Positions 42,574 to 52,384 of a stretch of DNA of 64,000 nucleotides are shown piece after piece. The notes beneath the pieces are model-generated. The model was given only the letters and a program-made list of their open reading frames with translations. It had not been told where the DNA came from and ran no database searches. Every line of letters starts with the position of its first letter. Position 1 is the first letter of the stretch. The stretch spans positions 3,968,001 through 4,032,000 of the forward strand of contig NZ_CP047650.1 of NCBI RefSeq assembly GCF_009906855.1, in the 5' to 3' direction. Made by a program: the position numbers and the translations under genes. This stretch comes from Xylophilus rhododendri. GTDB lineage: Bacteria > Pseudomonadota > Gammaproteobacteria > Burkholderiales > Burkholderiaceae_C.

Positions 42574-42999
42574 TCAGGCCGGTCGCGCGGCTGGCGCCAC
42601 GCCTTCGGGCAGGGCGGCGCAGCTGGCCCGGAACACATGGCCTTCGGGGTCGGCCAGCACCGCCTGCCACTGGCCGTAGTAGGTGGCGTAAGGCGGCTTG
42701 AGCACGGAGCCGCCATGGCGCGCGGCGTGGGCCGCGGCGGCATCCACGTCGGCGGGGCAGTCCAGCATGAAGGTGGCGTAGGCGGTCACCGGCGCAGGCA
42801 GGGCGATCGGCTGGCGTTCGGCCAAGCCCAGCAGGGCATAGGCGGCCGGGGCGTTGAAGCCGATCTGCACGCCGTCCTGCTCCACCGCGCGGTAGATCGG
42901 CGAGCGGCTGGCCACGGCCTCGGGCCAGCCGAGCAGGGCGGTGTAGAAATCCAGCTGGGCCTGCGGATCGCGGCAGAAGAGGTTGAACCAGAGTTTCAT
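42574..42999 (-). CDS. VOC superfamily protein (PhnB/glyoxalase-like)
   Basis: This 141-residue vicinal-oxygen-chelate fold protein opens 'MKLWFNLFCRDPQAQLDFYT' and continues 'LLGWPEAVASRSPIYRAVEQ', then a second half ending 'YYGQWQAVLADPEGHVFRAS'. Such proteins bind a metal and act as small dioxygenases, isomerases or binding proteins; the substrate is unknown. It follows the 2OG-oxygenase gene after nine bases and is probably in the same operon. Confidence 0.83.
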   Translation of the reverse strand: MKLWFNLFCRDPQAQLDFYTALLGWPEAVASRSPIYRAVEQDGVQIGFNAPAAYALLGLAERQPIALPAPVTAYATFMLDCPADVDAAAAHAARHGGSVLKPPYATYYGQWQAVLADPEGHVFRASCAALPEGVAPAARPA

Positions 43000-43008
43000 C
43001 GTCTTGCT

Positions 43009-43986
43009 TCAGGCCATGGCCGCGGCGCCATTCCCGGCCCCGTAGGTCTTTGCATACATCTCGCGCAGATGCTCGCCCACGGTACAGGGCTCGTACAGCG
43101 GCCGGGTGCCGGCCGGCACGCAGGTGGCCACCGGCTCCACCCGGGCCTCGTAGTCGGGGTTGTAGAAGAAGGGGATGGAGTGGCGCGGCGCGCCGCCCGA
43201 GGCCACGTTGCGCACCCGGTGCGGATTGGAGTGGTAGCGGCCGTTGGTCCAGCGCGGGATCATGTCGCCCAGGTTCACCACGAAGCAGCCGTCCATCGGC
43301 GTGGCGGCCAGCCACTGGCCGTCGGGCATCTGCACTTCCAGGCCGCCGTGGGAGTCCTGCGCCAGGATGGTGATCGCGCCCCAATCCGTGTGGGCGCCGG
43401 CGCCGAAGGTGCGCTCGTCGGCATCCGCCGGATGCGGCGGATAGCGCAGCAGGCGCAGCGTGCCCATGGGGTTCTCGTGGGTGTGGTCGAAGAAGTCCTC
43501 GGGCAGCTCCAGCGACAGGGCCATCAGCTGCATCAGCCGCAGGGCCAGCGCCTGCATGGCGGCGATGTAGGCGGCGCATTGGCCGGCCATCTCCGGCAGT
43601 TCGGTGGGCCACTGGTTGCGGCCGTAGGAATGCAGGCCGCGCTGCACGTAGGGATGGTCGTCGGCGTATGCCTGGCCGCAGTAGAAGCTTTCCTTCAGGT
43701 CGGGCCGGGCGGTGGCGTCGAGCGTCTGCGCGCCCAGGGATTCGTAGCCGCGCATATTGGGCACGCGGCGCAGGTCGATGGCCTGCTTGGCCGGCAGCGG
43801 CAGGTCGAAAAAGCGCTGTGCCAGGGCGAACTGGGCGTCCACCAGGGCGCGCGGCACGCCGTGGCCGCTGACGTAGAAGAAGCCGGAGCCGGTGCCGGCC
43901 GCGCGCAGGGCCTCTGCCACCTCGGCGCTGCGGGGCGCGCCGGGCTGCAGTGCACCGGTCAGGTCGATGACGGGGATGGAAGCCAT
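43009..43986 (-). CDS. 2-oxoglutarate/Fe(II) oxygenase, isopenicillin-N-synthase family
   Basis: This 325-residue oxygenase has the DIOX_N part ('IPVIDLTGALQPG', 'GFFYVSGHGVPRALVDA') and the double-stranded beta-helix with iron ligands in 'GAGAHTDWGAITIL' (HxD) and the distal His in 'YHSNPHRVRN' followed by the Arg that binds 2-oxoglutarate. The substrate is unknown. It lies ten bases after the solute-binding protein gene, suggesting it acts on an imported compound. Confidence 0.88.
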   Translation of the reverse strand: MASIPVIDLTGALQPGAPRSAEVAEALRAAGTGSGFFYVSGHGVPRALVDAQFALAQRFFDLPLPAKQAIDLRRVPNMRGYESLGAQTLDATARPDLKESFYCGQAYADDHPYVQRGLHSYGRNQWPTELPEMAGQCAAYIAAMQALALRLMQLMALSLELPEDFFDHTHENPMGTLRLLRYPPHPADADERTFGAGAHTDWGAITILAQDSHGGLEVQMPDGQWLAATPMDGCFVVNLGDMIPRWTNGRYHSNPHRVRNVASGGAPRHSIPFFYNPDYEARVEPVATCVPAGTRPLYEPCTVGEHLREMYAKTYGAGNGAAAMA

Positions 43987-43996
43987 GGACAGCGCC

Positions 43997-45013
43997 TCAG
44001 GCCTTCAGGCGGCGGTCGGCGGCCGAGGGCAGGAACCTGTCGGTCCAGATGTCGGCTGGCGTGGGCACGGTCTTCAGGCCGAAGGCGGCCACGGTCTCGT
44101 CGATGGTGGCCTGCAGGCGCTGCGGCGTGGCGGCGCCCCAGCCGTTGGCGCGGGTCTCGGCGGTCTTCATGGTGCCGTCCACGATCAGCTGCAGGCGCTC
44201 AAATTCGAACTGCTCGTTGGCCAGCGGCTCGCGCTGCTTGATGGCGGCGGCGCCGGCCTTGGGGTCGGCCATGGCATCGAGCCAGCCGCGGGTGCTGGCC
44301 TTGACGAAGCCGCGCATGGCCTCGGCCTGCTCCATGCTCTTGCTGTTGGCCACGAAGCCGTTGCCGTAGGACTTCATCACGTCCGAGAAACGGAACACGT
44401 TGATCTGCTCGGGGCCCATGCCGCGCGCCTTCAGGTTGAGCAGGCCGGTGAAGAAGAAGTAGGCCGAGGCATCGAAGTCGCCCTTGACGAAACGGGTGTC
44501 GCCGATGTCGGGCGCGACGTTCTCCCACTTCACGCCGGAGGGGTCGAAGCCCTCGGCCTTGGCGAAGGCGGGGAAGAGCTTGCGCGAGGCGTTGAAGGGC
44601 TGGCCCAGGATGGTCTTGCCGGCCAGGTCGGCGGGCTTCTTGATGCTGCCGTCCTTGCGCACCAGGATGGCGTTGGGGTTGAGGTCGTACATGATCGCGA
44701 CCGCCTTCAGGGCCGCGCTGGGGTTGTTGACGTTGAACTCGATCATGGTGGCCAGGTCGGCCGAGGCGCAGTCGTAGGCGCCGCTGGCCACCAGGCCGAT
44801 GGCAGCGGCCGAGCCGTTGCCGGTGTCCACCGTCACGTCCAGGCCGGCATCCTTGTAGTAGCCGCGCTGCTGCGCCAGCAGGAAGCCGGCGGCGGTGGCC
44901 TCGACCTTCCAGCCGAGGTTGAACTTGAACTTCTGCAGGCTGCCCTGGGCACGCACCAGGGCGGGGGCGGCGAGCAGGCTGGAAGCGGAAAGGAGTAGGG
45001 AACGGCGTTGCAT
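43997..45013 (-). CDS. ABC transporter substrate-binding protein, NMT1/SsuA type
   Basis: This 338-residue periplasmic protein has a signal peptide (MQRRSLLLSASSLLAAPALVRAQ) and the NMT1/THI5-like fold ('FKFNLGWKVEATAAGFLLAQ', 'QRGYYKDAGLDVTVDTGNGS', 'ADLAGKTILGQPFNASRKLF'). Members bind nitrogen- or sulfur-containing small molecules (pyrimidine precursors, sulfonates, nitrate). No permease or ATPase gene is next to it, so it must use a transporter encoded elsewhere. It is divergent from the second oxygenase gene. Confidence 0.87.
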   Translation of the reverse strand: MQRRSLLLSASSLLAAPALVRAQGSLQKFKFNLGWKVEATAAGFLLAQQRGYYKDAGLDVTVDTGNGSAAAIGLVASGAYDCASADLATMIEFNVNNPSAALKAVAIMYDLNPNAILVRKDGSIKKPADLAGKTILGQPFNASRKLFPAFAKAEGFDPSGVKWENVAPDIGDTRFVKGDFDASAYFFFTGLLNLKARGMGPEQINVFRFSDVMKSYGNGFVANSKSMEQAEAMRGFVKASTRGWLDAMADPKAGAAAIKQREPLANEQFEFERLQLIVDGTMKTAETRANGWGAATPQRLQATIDETVAAFGLKTVPTPADIWTDRFLPSAADRRLKA

Positions 45014-45045
45014 GGCGGCTTTCTCGAAGACGTTGGGTGGACTGG

Positions 45046-45239
45046 CTTCAAGAGCAATTTCCGGGCGGCGCCGCAAGGGGGATGCGGTACCGCTGAACGC
45101 TTCTACTCCTGCCAGCCGCGCATGCAGCATCCGTGCCAGGGATCGCCGGGCATGGCTTTTGCGTCCAGAACGCCCGAGAGTAGAAGCGTTCACCAGTCCA
45201 GTGCATTCGTCGCGGGCTGTTCGGGAATTGCTCTTGAAG
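45046..45239. repeat. Two nested inverted repeats in a divergent promoter region
   Basis: The 334-base gap between the binding-protein gene and the oxygenase gene contains two concentric inverted repeats centred near 45143. The outer pair is 45046-45062 with 45223-45239 (16 of 17 match). The inner pair is 45095-45108 with 45178-45191 (GAACGCTTCTACTC and its exact complement). The centre is not palindromic. This reads as one promoter/operator block present in both orientations, giving each divergent gene the same control sequence. Confidence 0.82.
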
Positions 45240-45347
45240 TCCAGGTTCCGTGCGAGCCCGGAGGATTTCTGGAGCAGTCGCCACGAGGGCGCTCCATGCC
45301 TCGCGGTTCCACGGCCGGACTTCCCACCGCCACCCCAGGAGAACCGC

Positions 45348-46349
45348 ATGAACACCAGCACCACGACCGCATCCCCGCTCGCCGAAATCCAGAAGGAGAC
45401 GCGCATGGGCGCGATGGGCTCGGAGACCAACCAGCGCGAGATCCGCCGCATCGACCTGCGCGATTTCGCCGCCCGCAGGCACGAGATCGCCGAGCAGCTC
45501 TGGGCGGCCGCCATCGACGTCGGCTTCTTCCAGATCGAGCACCACGGCATCGACATCGCCGAGGTGCGCCGCGCCTTTGCCATGACCGAGCGCTTTTTCG
45601 CCCTGCCCGATGCGGTGAAGGCGCAGTACCCGCTGAAGAAGGCCCTGAACGTGGGCTGGGAGAGCAAGGCGCAGGTGCGGCCCTCCACCGGCACGCCGGA
45701 CCAGAAGGAGTCCTACCAGATCACCCGCCCGCACATGGAGGGCCTGTGGCCCAGCGAGGCGGAACTGGCGGGCTTTCGCCAGACCATGCTCGACTTCGAG
45801 GCCAAGGCCTGGGCGGTGGGCATGCAGGTGCTGTCCTGCTTCGCATACAAGCTGGGCTTGGACGACGGGTTCTTCACCCGCGCCCACGAGCCGACCAAGG
45901 CCAGCTACCAGAGCACCCTGCGCCTGCTGCACTACTACGCGATCCCCGAGCAGTACCAGGACAAGCTCGGCCTGTGGCGCGCCGGCGCGCACACCGATTT
46001 CGATTGCCTCACGCTGCTGTTCCAGCGCCCCGGCCAGGGCGGGCTGCAGGTCTGCCCGGGCAAGGAGATGGAGGCGCAGGAGTGGACCTCGATCGAGCCG
46101 GACGAGCAGGTCATCACCTGCAATATCGGCGACATGCTGATGCGCTGGAGCGACGACGTGCTGCCGTCCAACTTCCACCGGGTGAAGAACCCGGTGCCGG
46201 GCGAATACATGGGCCCGCGCTACAGCCTGGCCTTCTTCTGCCAGGCCAACCGGGATGCGTTGATCGAAAGCCCCTCGGGCAAGTACGCGGCCATCACCGC
46301 GGGCGACTACCTGAACCAGCGCATCGCCGCCAACTTCAAGGCCTACTGA
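45348..46349 (+). CDS. 2-oxoglutarate/Fe(II) oxygenase, isopenicillin-N-synthase family
   Basis: This 333-residue oxygenase starts at ATG 45348 after AGGAG. It has the DIOX_N part ('RRIDLRDFAARRHEIAEQLW', 'DVGFFQIEHHGIDIAEVRRA') and the iron site in 'GAHTDFDCLTLLFQ' and 'NFHRVKNPVPGEYMGPRYSL', where the Arg and Ser bind 2-oxoglutarate. It is distinct in sequence from the oxygenase at 43009-43986 but probably belongs to the same pathway, being controlled from the shared divergent region. Confidence 0.88.
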   Translation: MNTSTTTASPLAEIQKETRMGAMGSETNQREIRRIDLRDFAARRHEIAEQLWAAAIDVGFFQIEHHGIDIAEVRRAFAMTERFFALPDAVKAQYPLKKALNVGWESKAQVRPSTGTPDQKESYQITRPHMEGLWPSEAELAGFRQTMLDFEAKAWAVGMQVLSCFAYKLGLDDGFFTRAHEPTKASYQSTLRLLHYYAIPEQYQDKLGLWRAGAHTDFDCLTLLFQRPGQGGLQVCPGKEMEAQEWTSIEPDEQVITCNIGDMLMRWSDDVLPSNFHRVKNPVPGEYMGPRYSLAFFCQANRDALIESPSGKYAAITAGDYLNQRIAANFKAY

Positions 46350-46367
46350 GCGGACTGCCGGGCGGCC

Positions 46368-46916
46368 TCACATGCTGCGCCCGTTGCGGAACATCGCATG
46401 GGTGCGGCGGCTCAGCTCGGTGCTCTCGGCCAGGCGGGCCAGGGAGGCGCCGGCATGGGCATGGGTGATGGCCATGCCCAGGGCATCGGCCGCGTCGGGG
46501 CCGGGCAGGCCGGGCAGCTTGAGCAGGCGCATGACCATCTCCTGCACCTGGCTCTTGGCGGCGCGGCCGGTGCCGACCACGGCCTTCTTCATCTGCAGCG
46601 CGGTGTATTCGGCCACCGGCAGGTCGCGGGAGACCAGGGCGGTGAGGCAGGCGCCGCGCGCCTGGCCCAGCAGCAGGGTGGACTGCGGGTTGACGTTGAC
46701 GAAGACGATCTCGACCGTGGCCGCCTGCGGGCCGTAGCGTTCCACCACCTCGCGGATGCCGTCGTACAGCACCTTGATGCGGCCCGGCAGGTCGCCCAGC
46801 GGAAGGTGGGTGGTGCGGATGGTGCCGCTGGCCACATAGGCCAGCTTCTGGCCGTCCACATCGACCAGGCCGAAGCCGGTGGTCTGCAGGCCGGGGTCGA
46901 TGCCGAGGATTCTCAT
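46368..46916 (-). CDS. ruvC: Crossover junction endodeoxyribonuclease RuvC
   Basis: This 182-residue Holliday-junction resolvase has the catalytic acid set Asp7 ('[13 protein letters not shown]'), Glu69 ('[13 protein letters not shown]') and Asp141/Asp144 ('[16 protein letters not shown]'). It resolves recombination intermediates with RuvAB, whose genes are not in this window. Length and motifs are normal for the family. Confidence 0.96.
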   Translation of the reverse strand: MRILGIDPGLQTTGFGLVDVDGQKLAYVASGTIRTTHLPLGDLPGRIKVLYDGIREVVERYGPQAATVEIVFVNVNPQSTLLLGQARGACLTALVSRDLPVAEYTALQMKKAVVGTGRAAKSQVQEMVMRLLKLPGLPGPDAADALGMAITHAHAGASLARLAESTELSRRTHAMFRNGRSM

Positions 46917-46952
46917 CGGCCGATGATAGAAGCTGCCGGCGCCGGGAAGGGA

Positions 46953-47744
46953 TCAGTCGGCCTGGCGCTCGGGCCTTGTCCGCGGACGGCCGACTGGCTT
47001 CGGCTTGCGGATGCAGCTGCGCGGCAGGCTGCCGTCGGTACAGGCGCGGTAGAACGCGGCCATGTCCACCCTGCCGGTCAGCGGGTCGTGGAACAGCGGC
47101 CGGCCCTGGTGGTCGCGGCAGCGTTTGGCCTGCTCCCAGGCCCGGTAGCGGCGCATGGCCAGCAGATCGCCGACCCAGACGCCGTTCTTGAGTGTGCGAA
47201 AGGGGTAGAGCTTGCCCTCCCAGCCCGGCAGGCAGAAGTCGAAGGCCGCCAGCACGCGCCGGTCGTGTTCGTAGGCGGGGACGTTTATCCTGCCCTCGGC
47301 GTCCACATAGGGTTGCCGGCCGTCCGGGCCGATGGCGCGCGCCGCCGCGATCTGGCGGTAGAGCTTTTTCCGCCGGGCCACCGGAACGGTGCCGCGCCGC
47401 GGCCGCTTGCGGGGATCGGAGAGGCCGTCGGTCGCCTTCAGCACCCGCGGGTCGTCGGCGGGCAGGCGGCCCAGGCGTGGCATGTCGGGATGCGGCCGTG
47501 GGCCGGGCGGGCGGAAGTCCTCGGCGGCTGCCGCCGGCCTGCCGGAGGAGGGCTGCACGTCCAGGACGGCCACGGGTGTCACGGTGTACTGGCCCGATGC
47601 CGCTTCGTGTGTGACGGAGAGCACGGTGAAGCGGTTGCCGGTCGCTGGGGGGCCGGTGCGATCGGAACGGGAAGGATGGGGGCGGCAAGCATGGTGCGGG
47701 GCGGGAAAGAAAGGCGGAACCGGCAGTCTTGCGGCCCCGTTCAC
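46953..47744 (-). CDS. Hypothetical protein with an internal repeat (263 aa)
   Basis: Function not recognised. The first 95 residues are Pro/Arg-rich and probably disordered. The rest contains two related segments: 'GPDGRQPYVDAEGRINVPAY' and 'DHQGRPLFHDPLTGRVDMAA', each after a basic helix. Such D-x-x-GR repeats look like a small structural module. The tail is basic. It lies between mtgA (49 bases) and ruvC (37 bases), same strand, without a PIP box. The start at 47744 is uncertain. Confidence 0.5.
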   Translation of the reverse strand: MNGAARLPVPPFFPAPHHACRPHPSRSDRTGPPATGNRFTVLSVTHEAASGQYTVTPVAVLDVQPSSGRPAAAAEDFRPPGPRPHPDMPRLGRLPADDPRVLKATDGLSDPRKRPRRGTVPVARRKKLYRQIAAARAIGPDGRQPYVDAEGRINVPAYEHDRRVLAAFDFCLPGWEGKLYPFRTLKNGVWVGDLLAMRRYRAWEQAKRCRDHQGRPLFHDPLTGRVDMAAFYRACTDGSLPRSCIRKPKPVGRPRTRPERQAD

Positions 47745-47792
47745 TCCCTTTGCTGCGCGGTCCGCAGCGGCGGCCCGCGCAGGCGAAGCGCC

Positions 47793-48542
47793 TCAGGGCA
47801 GGGCCACGCCGCCCATGCGCGCCGCGATGGTGCCGGCCCGGCCGGAGAGATAGGCCGACTGCGGCGTGCGCTCGAAGAATTTGGGCCGCGGCAGCATGAC
47901 CGCCAGGCGCGCCGCCTCGTAGGCCGTGAGCCGCGCGGCGGGCTTGTGGAAATAGTGCTGCGCCGCGGCCTCGGCGCCGAAGATGCCTTCGCCCCATTCC
48001 ACGCTGTTGAGGTAGATCTCCAGGATGCGCTGCTTGGACAGCAGGCCTTCGAGCAGCAGGGTGACGATCAGCTCCTGGGCCTTGCGCGGCAGGCTGCGTT
48101 CGCCGGCCAGGAACAGGTTCTTGGCCAGCTGCTGGCTGATGGTGGAGCCGCCGACCACCTTGGCGCCGGGCAGTTTGTCGATGGACAGACCGCGCGCCTC
48201 GGCCTGTTCCACGCGTCTGGCGAACTGCGATTCGGCGCGGGTGTTGCGCTGCCAGGCGCCGCGCACGGCGTCCCATTCCACGCCGTGGTGGCGCACGAAG
48301 CCGGCGTCTTCCGAGGCCAGCACCGCGCGCTTGAGGTTGTCGGGCAGCGATCGGTAGGCCACCCATTGCTGGCTCCAGCCGGCCAGCCGGCCCTGGCGGG
48401 CCAGGCGCGTCGCTTCGGAGCGCTGGAAGGCGGTGGAGCCGGGGTCGAACACCGCCATGGCGGCGATACGCACGGCGAAATACAGCTGCAGCGCCAGCAG
48501 GAGCAGGCAGGCCAGCCCGAGGCAGCGCAGCGCCAGCCTCAT
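47793..48542 (-). CDS. mtgA: Monofunctional peptidoglycan transglycosylase
   Basis: This 249-residue family GT51 enzyme polymerises lipid II into glycan strands at the inner membrane. It has an N-terminal membrane anchor (about residues 5-30), catalytic Glu78 in 'LASEDAGFVRHHGVEWDA', the second motif 'GGSTISQQLAKNLFL' (131-145) and 'LEIYLNSVEWGEGIFG'. It overlaps aroE by four bases (ATGA). Confidence 0.94.
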   Translation of the reverse strand: MRLALRCLGLACLLLLALQLYFAVRIAAMAVFDPGSTAFQRSEATRLARQGRLAGWSQQWVAYRSLPDNLKRAVLASEDAGFVRHHGVEWDAVRGAWQRNTRAESQFARRVEQAEARGLSIDKLPGAKVVGGSTISQQLAKNLFLAGERSLPRKAQELIVTLLLEGLLSKQRILEIYLNSVEWGEGIFGAEAAAQHYFHKPAARLTAYEAARLAVMLPRPKFFERTPQSAYLSGRAGTIAARMGGVALP

Positions 48543-49408
48543 GCCGTGCCGCCGTCGACCAGCGCGCGCAGCTCGGCCAGCACCTGTGCCGAAGGCGGCC
48601 GGATGCCGCGCCAGTGAAAGAAGGCTTCGGATGCCTGCTCCACCAGCATGCCCAGGCCGTCGCGCGGCATCGCCTGGTGCTGCCGCGCCCAGGCCAGGAA
48701 GGCGGCGGCGCTGGGGCCGTACATCATGTCCAGGGCCAGGCTGCCGGGGCGCAGCACGCTGGCCGGCACCGGCACGGCGGCGCCGGCCAGGCTGCTGGCG
48801 GTGGCGTTGATGACGATGTCGAAGGGGCCGGAGAGGGCCTCGATCGGCTGGGCCTGCAGCAGGCAGTCGGCCAGGTGGGCCAGGGCCTGGTGGCTGTCGA
48901 CCAGTGCACGCGCCTTTTCGGCGGTGCGGTTGGCGACCACCAGACGGGCCGGCGCGGCGCCGAGCAGCGGGCCCAGCACGCCGGCCGAGGCGCCGCCCGC
49001 GCCGATCAGCAGCACCTCGCGGCCGGCGATGGAGATGCCGGCATTGCGTTCGATGTCGGCCACCAGGCCGGCGCCGTCGGTGTTGTCGGCGTGGATCTGG
49101 CCGTCCTCGAAACGCAGGGTGTTGGCCGCGCCGGCGATGCGGGCGCGGTCGGTCAGGCGGTCGGCGATGGCCGCGGCCTCGAACTTGAAGGGCACGGTGA
49201 CGTTGCAGCCGCGGCCGCCCGATGCGGAGAAGGCGCGCACGCCTTCGGCGAAGCCGTCCAGCGCCACCAGCTGCGCGCCGTAGTGGATCAGGTCGCCGGC
49301 GAGTTCGGCGAAACGCGCATGGATCCAGGGCGAGCGGCTGTGCGCCACGGGGTTGCCCATCACGCAGTAACGGTCGGCGCCGGATGGGGAGGAGATATCA
49401 GCGGACAT
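48539..49408 (-). CDS. aroE: Shikimate 5-dehydrogenase
   Basis: This 289-residue NADPH-dependent enzyme of the shikimate pathway has the substrate loop 'GNPVAHSRSPWIH' (18-30), catalytic Lys75 in 'NVTVPFKFEA', Asp111 in 'NTDGAGL' and the nucleotide loop 'GAGGASAGVLGPLL'. The start at 49408 gives MSADISSPSGADRYCVMG; it overlaps the end of the upstream TonB-domain gene by 11 bases. Confidence 0.95.
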   Translation of the reverse strand: MSADISSPSGADRYCVMGNPVAHSRSPWIHARFAELAGDLIHYGAQLVALDGFAEGVRAFSASGGRGCNVTVPFKFEAAAIADRLTDRARIAGAANTLRFEDGQIHADNTDGAGLVADIERNAGISIAGREVLLIGAGGASAGVLGPLLGAAPARLVVANRTAEKARALVDSHQALAHLADCLLQAQPIEALSGPFDIVINATASSLAGAAVPVPASVLRPGSLALDMMYGPSAAAFLAWARQHQAMPRDGLGMLVEQASEAFFHWRGIRPPSAQVLAELRALVDGGTA

Positions 49409-50240
49409 TGGCTTCCAGGGTTGCGTCGCGGGTGAACTTGAAGCGCGAGACGACGACGATCTGGTCGACCTCGCGCAGCATCTGCGCATCGAAGGGGCCG
49501 AAGGGCCCGGCGGCGCGGGCGATGGATTCGGCGCGGCGGTCGAGCTGCTTGTTGCCGGAGCTCTGCACCACCTCGGTGGCGACCACCTGGCCGTCGCGCC
49601 GCACGGTGACGATCATGGTCAGCTCGCCGTAGAGCTTCTCGCCGCCGGCCTCGGGGAAGTGGCGGGTGCCGCGGTCCTCGATGCGGCGGCGCAGGGCGTC
49701 GTAGTAGATGGCGTAAGCCACCTCGCGGGTGGCCGGGCTGATGTAGCGCTTGCGCGGCCGGGCGTTCTCTTCGTTGATGCGGCGCTCGATCTCGGCCAGC
49801 AGCTTGACCAGCTGGCGGCGCCGCTCTTCCTGCGCCAACCGCTCGGGCGTGTCGGCGGCATGGAAGGGATCGGGCACGGGCAGGGCGGCGATCTCCTTGC
49901 GGATCACCGCCAGCAGCTGCTCCTGCTGCTGGATCAGCTGGTCGATCTGGCGGCGCGCTTCGTCGGCGCTGTCGCCGGCATTGGTCAGCGCGGAATAGGG
50001 CAGGGGCGAGCTGGCGCGGCCCTTGGCGGCCTCGCCGCCGCCGGCCAGCGAGGCCTGGGCGAGGGCCTGCGCCTGCGTGGGTTTCTCGTTGGAGCGGGCA
50101 TTGACCAGCACCACCTCCAGCGGCGTGTCCTGGAACACCCGGTTGAAGGTTTCCGGTGCGCCGAAACGCAGCGCCAGCAGCACGCCGTGCAGCGCCAGCG
50201 AAACGCCGAGCGCGATCTGCAGGGTGCTGGGGCGGCGCAC
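49398..50240 (-). CDS. TonB C-terminal-domain protein
   Basis: This protein of about 280 residues has one N-terminal membrane segment ('LQIALGVSLALHGVLLALRF'), a long periplasmic helical region (about 75-165) and a TonB-type C-terminal domain ('YGELTMIVTVRRDGQVVATE', 'VVQSSGNKQLDRRAESIARA'). GTG at 50240 is the first suitable start after the RNase gene stop. No ExbB/ExbD partner is adjacent. In this context it may serve envelope organisation rather than siderophore uptake. Confidence 0.83.
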   Translation of the reverse strand: MRRPSTLQIALGVSLALHGVLLALRFGAPETFNRVFQDTPLEVVLVNARSNEKPTQAQALAQASLAGGGEAAKGRASSPLPYSALTNAGDSADEARRQIDQLIQQQEQLLAVIRKEIAALPVPDPFHAADTPERLAQEERRRQLVKLLAEIERRINEENARPRKRYISPATREVAYAIYYDALRRRIEDRGTRHFPEAGGEKLYGELTMIVTVRRDGQVVATEVVQSSGNKQLDRRAESIARAAGPFGPFDAQMLREVDQIVVVSRFKFTRDATLEANVR

Positions 50241-50254
50241 GGCGGGTCGGGCTT

Positions 50255-52329
50255 TCAGGCGGCGGCTGCGGGCGCGTCGGCCTGCGGCTCGGCATCGGCC
50301 ATGTCGAGGGCGATGGCGATGGGGCCCGAGGCCATCGCTTCTTCCTCGTCGGCCGCGGCGTCGTCGGCATCCTCGATCTGCTCGGTGTCCAGGCGTTCGA
50401 TGACGGTGCCGCTGACGTCGAGCGCGATGTCGTCGATCTCGCCCAGGCGCACCCGCACCCGGGCGCCGCGCGGCAGGCCCTGGGCGCCGAGCACCGGCAG
50501 CACCAGCGGCAGTTCGTCGGCACGCACCAGCAGGCTGCCGGCCGGGCCTTCCTTGATGACGGCGGCGGTCAGTTCGGTGATGCCGTTCTGGCGCAGGTAC
50601 TCCAGCGTCCAGAAGCGTTCCATGCCCGACTGGTAGCCGTTGTAGGCGCTGTAGGCCGCGTCGAAGCTGGAGATGATGGAGAACAGCTCCGCATCCTTGG
50701 GCTTGAAGGGCGCGGCCAGGGCGGCGGTGCGGCCGTGGCGGGCGGCGGCGATGATCTGCCACTGGTTGACCAGGTCCACGTAGCGGCGCAGCGGCGAGGT
50801 GCTCCAGGCATAACTCGGCACGCCGATGCCGGCATGCGGCAGCGCCTTGGTGCCCATGCGCACCTTCACGCCCGGCGCCATGCTGGCCTGGCTGCGGTAG
50901 ATGCCGGGCACGCCCAGCTCGCCGAGCCACTGGCCCCAGCTGCTGTTGGCCAGGATCATGGCCTCGGCCACGATCAGGTCGAGGGCAGTGCCCCGCTTGC
51001 GCACGCTGATGCGCACGGTCTCCTGGCCGGTGGGTTCGCCCTCGCCCTGGCCTTCGAGGCGGAAGTTGTAGTCGGGGCGGCTGAAGTTCTCGGGCTTGCC
51101 GCGCACCTGCTCGCGCCCGGCCTTGAGGTGGCGGGCCAGGCGGAACAGGAAACTCATCTCGGGGCGCAGCGCTTCGGCTTCGGCCGACTCGGCCGCGGGC
51201 TGGAAGGCCGGGTCGGTCAGCCATTCGTCGGTGACGGTGTCGTCGAGCCGGTCGTGGCGCAGGTTGGCGACCACCGGCACCCGCTCCAGCCGGGTCTCGC
51301 TGGACTTCACTTCCAGCGTGGCCTCGTCCATGGTCACGTAGAGCGACACGGCCGGGCGGGCCTGGCCGGCGCCCAGGGTGTAGGTCTGCACCACCGCATC
51401 CGGCAGCATGGTGATCTTGTGGCCTGGCATGTAGACGGTGGACAGGCGATGCCGCGCCACCTGGTCCAGCGCCGCGCCGGGCGCGAAGGCCAGGCCGGGT
51501 GCTGCGATGTGCACGCCCACGGTGACCGAGCCGCTGCCCAGGCCCTGGACGGACAGGGCATCGTCGATCTCGGTGGTCTGCGAATCGTCGATGGAGAAGG
51601 CCGACACGCCTTCGGCCAGGGGCAGCTCGTCGGGCACCGCCGGGGCTTCGAGCGCGGGGAAACCGGTGCCCTTGGGGAAGTGGTCGAACAGGAACCGCTT
51701 CCAGTGGAATTCGTAGGCCGAGGCGATGGCGCCGGCGCGGCGCAGCAGGTCCAGCGGATTGCTCTGCGTGGCGCGCGAGGCCTCGACCACCGCCTTGTAT
51801 TCGGGCGCGTTCTTGTCGGGCTTGAAGAGGATCTTGTAGAGCTGCTCGCGGATCGGCGGCGGTGTCTGGCCGGCGGCGAGTTCCTTCGCCCAATCGTCGA
51901 TCTGGCGCGCCAGGGCGGCCTTGCGTTCGATGGCCAGCAGGGCCTGCTGCACGATCTCGGGCGCGGCCTTGCGGAAACGGCCCTTGCCGGCGCGGCGGAA
52001 GTAGTGGGGGCCTCGAACAGGGTCAGCAGCATGGCCGTCTGTTCGGTGAGGCTGGCGGCGGCGCTGAAATAGTCGCGCGCCAGGTCGACGAAGCCGAATT
52101 CTTCCTCCGGCGCGAATTCGTAGGCCATTTCGAGTTCGATGCCGGCGGCGGTGGCCTGGGCATCGGCCAGGAGTTTTTCCGGCTCGGGTTTCTCGAACTT
52201 CAGCAGCAGGTTGGCGGCCTTGACCTTGACCCGTTTGCCCGAGGCCAGCTCCACCTGGGCGGAGGAGTCGGCTTCGGAGAGGATGCGGCCGGCCAGGAAT
52301 TTGCCGGCTTCTTCGAACAGTGCGTACAT
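50255..52329 (-). pseudogene. RNase II/RNB-domain exoribonuclease gene, frame broken near 52006
   Basis: The 5' part (from ATG 52329, 'MYALFEEAGKFLAGRILSEA') and the 3' part (to 50255) together encode a protein of about 690 residues with an RNB catalytic domain ('FSIDDSQTTEIDDALSVQ', acid cluster that binds Mg2+) and a C-terminal S1-like part. The frame is lost after 'LTLFEAP': the run GGGGG at 52006-52010 (CCCCC on the coding strand) lacks one base. With six C the text continues HYFRRAGKGRFRKAAPEIV and joins the downstream frame. As a conserved core-type gene it is expected to be intact, so a sequencing error is the simplest explanation. Confidence 0.82.
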
Positions 52330-52384
52330 GGGCGCGATTGTCCCATCTGGCCGGGGGCTGTCCTGCCGCCGGTCGTGCGGGATG

